Of a stretch of DNA of 64,000 nucleotides, positions 61,539-64,000 are shown piece by piece. Below the pieces are notes generated by a model that saw only the letters and a list, made by a program, of their open reading frames with translations, had not been told where the DNA came from and ran no database searches. How positions within the stretch are numbered: position 1 is the first letter of the stretch; every line of letters begins with the position of its first letter. Position numbers and translations under genes: made by a program. The stretch is from Pantoea agglomerans. GTDB taxonomy: Bacteria > Pseudomonadota > Gammaproteobacteria > Enterobacterales > Enterobacteriaceae. The DNA is taken from contig NZ_CP090207.1 of the NCBI RefSeq assembly GCF_021397715.1, positions 2,418,001 to 2,482,000 of the forward strand, given 5' to 3'.

Positions 61539-64000
61539 GATGCCTGCGCCAGCTGATTAATCGGGCGATTGGCCAGCCAGATCTGCCCCGCTTCCAGCTT
61601 CACCGGCCAGCAGCGTAACTGATGCTGCGGATTATCCAGACTCTGACCGTCCCGCAGACGCACACGCTGCTTGTAGAGTGGCGAAATCACCACAGGCTCA
61701 CCGCCAACATCACCGAGGATACCGCGCGACAACACGCTGGCTTCGCTGCCCGGTTCACGATCTTCCAGCGCATAAAGCGCCTCGCCAAAGCGGAACAGGG
61801 CGATACGCTCGCTGCCCAGCCGCGCCCCGATACCCGCCTGCTGTGGCACCGCATCAAGGGCGCAGATCGCGCTCCAGGGTTCAGCGGGCAGTTGCTGCAC
61901 CGGCCGGGATGTCGCTTCATCCGGCTGGCGCTGGCCGCGTACCCGGCTGTAATACAGACTCTCATCCGGTTGATCGCTGTTGACCGTCGGAGTAAACAGC
62001 GCAAGGCGTGACGCATCGGCCAGCGTGGTCTGCCATTCGCACTGGTAAGCCTCCACCACCTGCTGCATCTCCTGCTCCAGGGTGGCGGCCAGACCGAGGC
62101 TATCGTCGATCACCACCTGGCGGAGATAGTCGAGTCCGCCCTCCAGGTTATCCAGCCAGACGCTGGTACGCTGCAGACGATCGGCGGTACGGATATAAAA
62201 CATCAGCAGTCGATCGACATAACGCAGCAAGGTGGCGTCGTCGAGATCGCTGGCGAACAGATCGGCGTGACGCGGCTTCATGCCGCCATTGCCGCAGACG
62301 TAGAGGTTCCAGCCCTTGTCGGTGGCGATCACCCCGATATCTTTGCTCTGTGCTTCGGCACACTCACGGGTGCAGCCGGAGACCGCCATCTTGATCTTGT
62401 GCGGGGCGCGCAGGCCCTTGTAACGATTCTCCAGCGCGATGGCGAATGCCGTCGAATCCTGTACGCCGTAGCGGCACCAGGTCGAGCCGACGCAGGACTT
62501 CACGGTGCGCAGCGATTTGCCGTAGGCGTGGCCGGTTTCAAAGCCGGCATCCAGCAGCGTCTGCCAGATAGCGGGAAGCTGTTCGAGCCGCGCCCCGAAC
62601 AGATCGATGCGCTGCCCGCCGGTAATTTTGGTGTAGAGATCGTAACGCGCCGCCACTTCACCAATGGCAATCAGGCCTTGCGGAGTGATCTCACCGGCTG
62701 GCACGCGCGGCACCACCGAATAAGTGCCATCTTTCTGGATGTTGGCGAAGTAGCGATCGTTGGTGTCCTGCAGCGGCAGATGCGCCGGTTGCAGCAGATA
62801 ATCGTTCCAGCAGGAGGCCAGTAACGAGGCCACCAGCGGTTTACACACTTCACAGCCGTGGCCTTTGCCGTGCGCCGCCAGCAGATCGTCAAAGGTTGTG
62901 ATACCTTCCACCCGAATCAGGTGATAAAGCGCTTGCCGTGACCAGGGGAAGTGCTCGCAGATATCCGTCTTCACCTCGACGCCGAGGTTCGACAGCTGGT
63001 AGTCCATCACCTGTTTCACCAGCGCGGAACAACCGCCGCAGCCGGTGGCGGCTTTGGTGCAGCTTTTAATGCTGCTCATCTCACTGCAGCCACTTTTCAC
63101 CGCGGCGCAGATATCGCCTTTGCTGACGTTATGACAGGAGCAGACCTGAGCACTGTCAGGCAGCGCGGCTACGCCGGGCGCTTTGGCCGGTGCGCCCGCC
63201 AGCTGCGGCAGGATCAGACTCTCTGGCGCGGCAGGCAGCGGCAACGCATTCAGCATCATCTGCAGCAGCGTGGCGTAATCGCTGCTGTCACCCACCAGCA
63301 CGCCGCCCAGCAACCGGCTGCCGTCGGCAGAAATCACGATTTTTTTGTAAATGCCCTTTGGACCGTCCGTCCAGTGATAACTCTGGCAGCCCGGGGCCCG
63401 CCCCTGTGCATCACCAAACGAGGCCACCTCGACGCCCAGCAGCTTGAGCTTCGTGCTCATGTCTGCACCGCTGAACGCACTGGGTTCCGCCGCCAGATGG
63501 CCCGCCAGCACCCGTGCCATCTGATAGCCAGGTGCCACCAGACCAAAAATCTGCCCGTTCCACAGCGCGCATTCGCCGATGGCGTAGACCGCTTCATCGC
63601 TGGTCTGGCAACGATCGTTAATCTCAATACCGCCGCGCGGACCGAGCATCAGCCCGGCATCACGCGCCAGTTCATCACGCGGTCGGATGCCCGCCGAGAA
63701 CAGCACCAGATCGCTGTGCAGGCTGCTGCCATCGGCAAAGTGCAGCAGCACGCTGCCGTCAGCTCGGGTCTCAATCTGCTCTGTCTGTTTTGAGGTATGT
63801 ACCGTCACGCCGAGCGCCTCGATCTTCTGACGCAGCATTAACGCGCCGCCCTCATCCAGCTGCACCGCCATCAGGCGCGGCGCAAACTCCACCACGTGGG
63901 TTTCCAGCCCCAGTTGCCGCAGCGCATTCGCTGCCTCCAGACCCAGCAGCCCGCCGCCAATCACTACGCCGCGCTGACTGTGCCGGGCGCAGGCGGCAAT
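61535..64000 (-). CDS. nirB: NasB/NirB-type NADH nitrite reductase with fused NirD domain (5' end cut)
   Basis: This enzyme reduces nitrite to ammonium with NADH. The frame is open to base 64000, so the N-terminus (about 140 residues of the FAD domain) is missing. What remains is, in order: the NADH-binding fold (GVVIGGGLLGLEAANALRQL), a BFD-type 2Fe-2S domain (VCSCHNVSKGD...GCGGCSALV, about 285-335), and nitrite/sulfite reductase domains with the siroheme-4Fe-4S cysteines in CVGSTWCRYG and SGCTRECAEAQ. A C-terminal Rieske-fold domain (about 700-810) resembles NirD and lacks Cys/His cluster ligands. The fused NirD domain is the form seen in NasB of Klebsiella-type assimilation operons. Confidence 0.93.
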   Translation of the reverse strand: MAACARHSQRGVVIGGGLLGLEAANALRQLGLETHVVEFAPRLMAVQLDEGGALMLRQKIEALGVTVHTSKQTEQIETRADGSVLLHFADGSSLHSDLVLFSAGIRPRDELARDAGLMLGPRGGIEINDRCQTSDEAVYAIGECALWNGQIFGLVAPGYQMARVLAGHLAAEPSAFSGADMSTKLKLLGVEVASFGDAQGRAPGCQSYHWTDGPKGIYKKIVISADGSRLLGGVLVGDSSDYATLLQMMLNALPLPAAPESLILPQLAGAPAKAPGVAALPDSAQVCSCHNVSKGDICAAVKSGCSEMSSIKSCTKAATGCGGCSALVKQVMDYQLSNLGVEVKTDICEHFPWSRQALYHLIRVEGITTFDDLLAAHGKGHGCEVCKPLVASLLASCWNDYLLQPAHLPLQDTNDRYFANIQKDGTYSVVPRVPAGEITPQGLIAIGEVAARYDLYTKITGGQRIDLFGARLEQLPAIWQTLLDAGFETGHAYGKSLRTVKSCVGSTWCRYGVQDSTAFAIALENRYKGLRAPHKIKMAVSGCTRECAEAQSKDIGVIATDKGWNLYVCGNGGMKPRHADLFASDLDDATLLRYVDRLLMFYIRTADRLQRTSVWLDNLEGGLDYLRQVVIDDSLGLAATLEQEMQQVVEAYQCEWQTTLADASRLALFTPTVNSDQPDESLYYSRVRGQRQPDEATSRPVQQLPAEPWSAICALDAVPQQAGIGARLGSERIALFRFGEALYALEDREPGSEASVLSRGILGDVGGEPVVISPLYKQRVRLRDGQSLDNPQHQLRCWPVKLEAGQIWLANRPINQLAQAS

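Overview
The window looks like chromosomal DNA of an enterobacterium of the Erwiniaceae, most like Pantoea. Much of it follows the gene order of the E. coli suf-ydiJK-ppsA-aroH-btu-pheST-thrS-yni-osmE-nadE-cho-spy-ast segment. The proteins are close to, but not identical with, the E. coli ones, and several E. coli genes of that segment are absent (menI, hemP, pfkB, katE, the chb genes, ves, xthA). The species call is inference from gene order and protein resemblance; no database search was possible.

Region by region. 1-3882 (- strand): the suf iron-sulfur assembly operon (sufA, sufB, sufC and sufD; the end of sufD is cut by the window edge). 4213-4676: a small unknown gene under a near-ideal Fur box. 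4710-9450: ydiJ and ydiK, divergent around a PurR-like site, then the small RNA RprA with its RcsB box. 9473-14372: ppsA and its regulator ppsR, then aroH. 14374-19798 (- strand): selO, the degenerate EAL protein ydiV, nlpC, and btuD, btuE and btuC. 19933-27317 (- strand): the translation cluster thrS-infC-rpmI-rplT and pheM-pheS-pheT-ihfA, with leader peptide, attenuator and AUU start. 27359-31200: ydiY, ydiZ, yniA, yniB and yniC. 31237-32997: a KdgR-controlled kduI-kduD pair. 33061-41126: ydjM (LexA box), tcyP, a secreted Gly/His-rich protein, osmE, a Bcr/CflA pump, nadE, a YddG-like exporter, cho (LexA box) and spy. 41424-47609 (- strand): the arginine succinyltransferase operon astC-astA-astD-astB-astE behind a sigma-54 promoter.

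Beyond the ast operon, synteny with E. coli ends and the window becomes accessory. It holds a tiny lipoprotein and an inverse-autotransporter (YchO-like) protein. Next comes a self-contained operon of about 6 kb: a DeoR-family regulator read divergently from a dehydrogenase, a sugar-type binding protein, a DUF2291 lipoprotein, an ABC ATPase, a permease and a second dehydrogenase. It probably imports and oxidises a polyol or sugar that cannot be named from sequence. A repeat-like, hairpin-rich insert of about 225 bp separates its ATPase and permease genes. The window closes with a nitrate assimilation operon (nirB/nasB-type nitrite reductase, nasA, cobA), in which cobA supplies siroheme for the nitrite reductase.

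The parts most worth a second look are the Fur-controlled unknown gene beside suf, the accessory ABC/dehydrogenase operon with its paired TTTTCGAAC operators, and the insert inside that operon. I saw no rRNA, tRNA, CRISPR array, complete insertion sequence or prophage.
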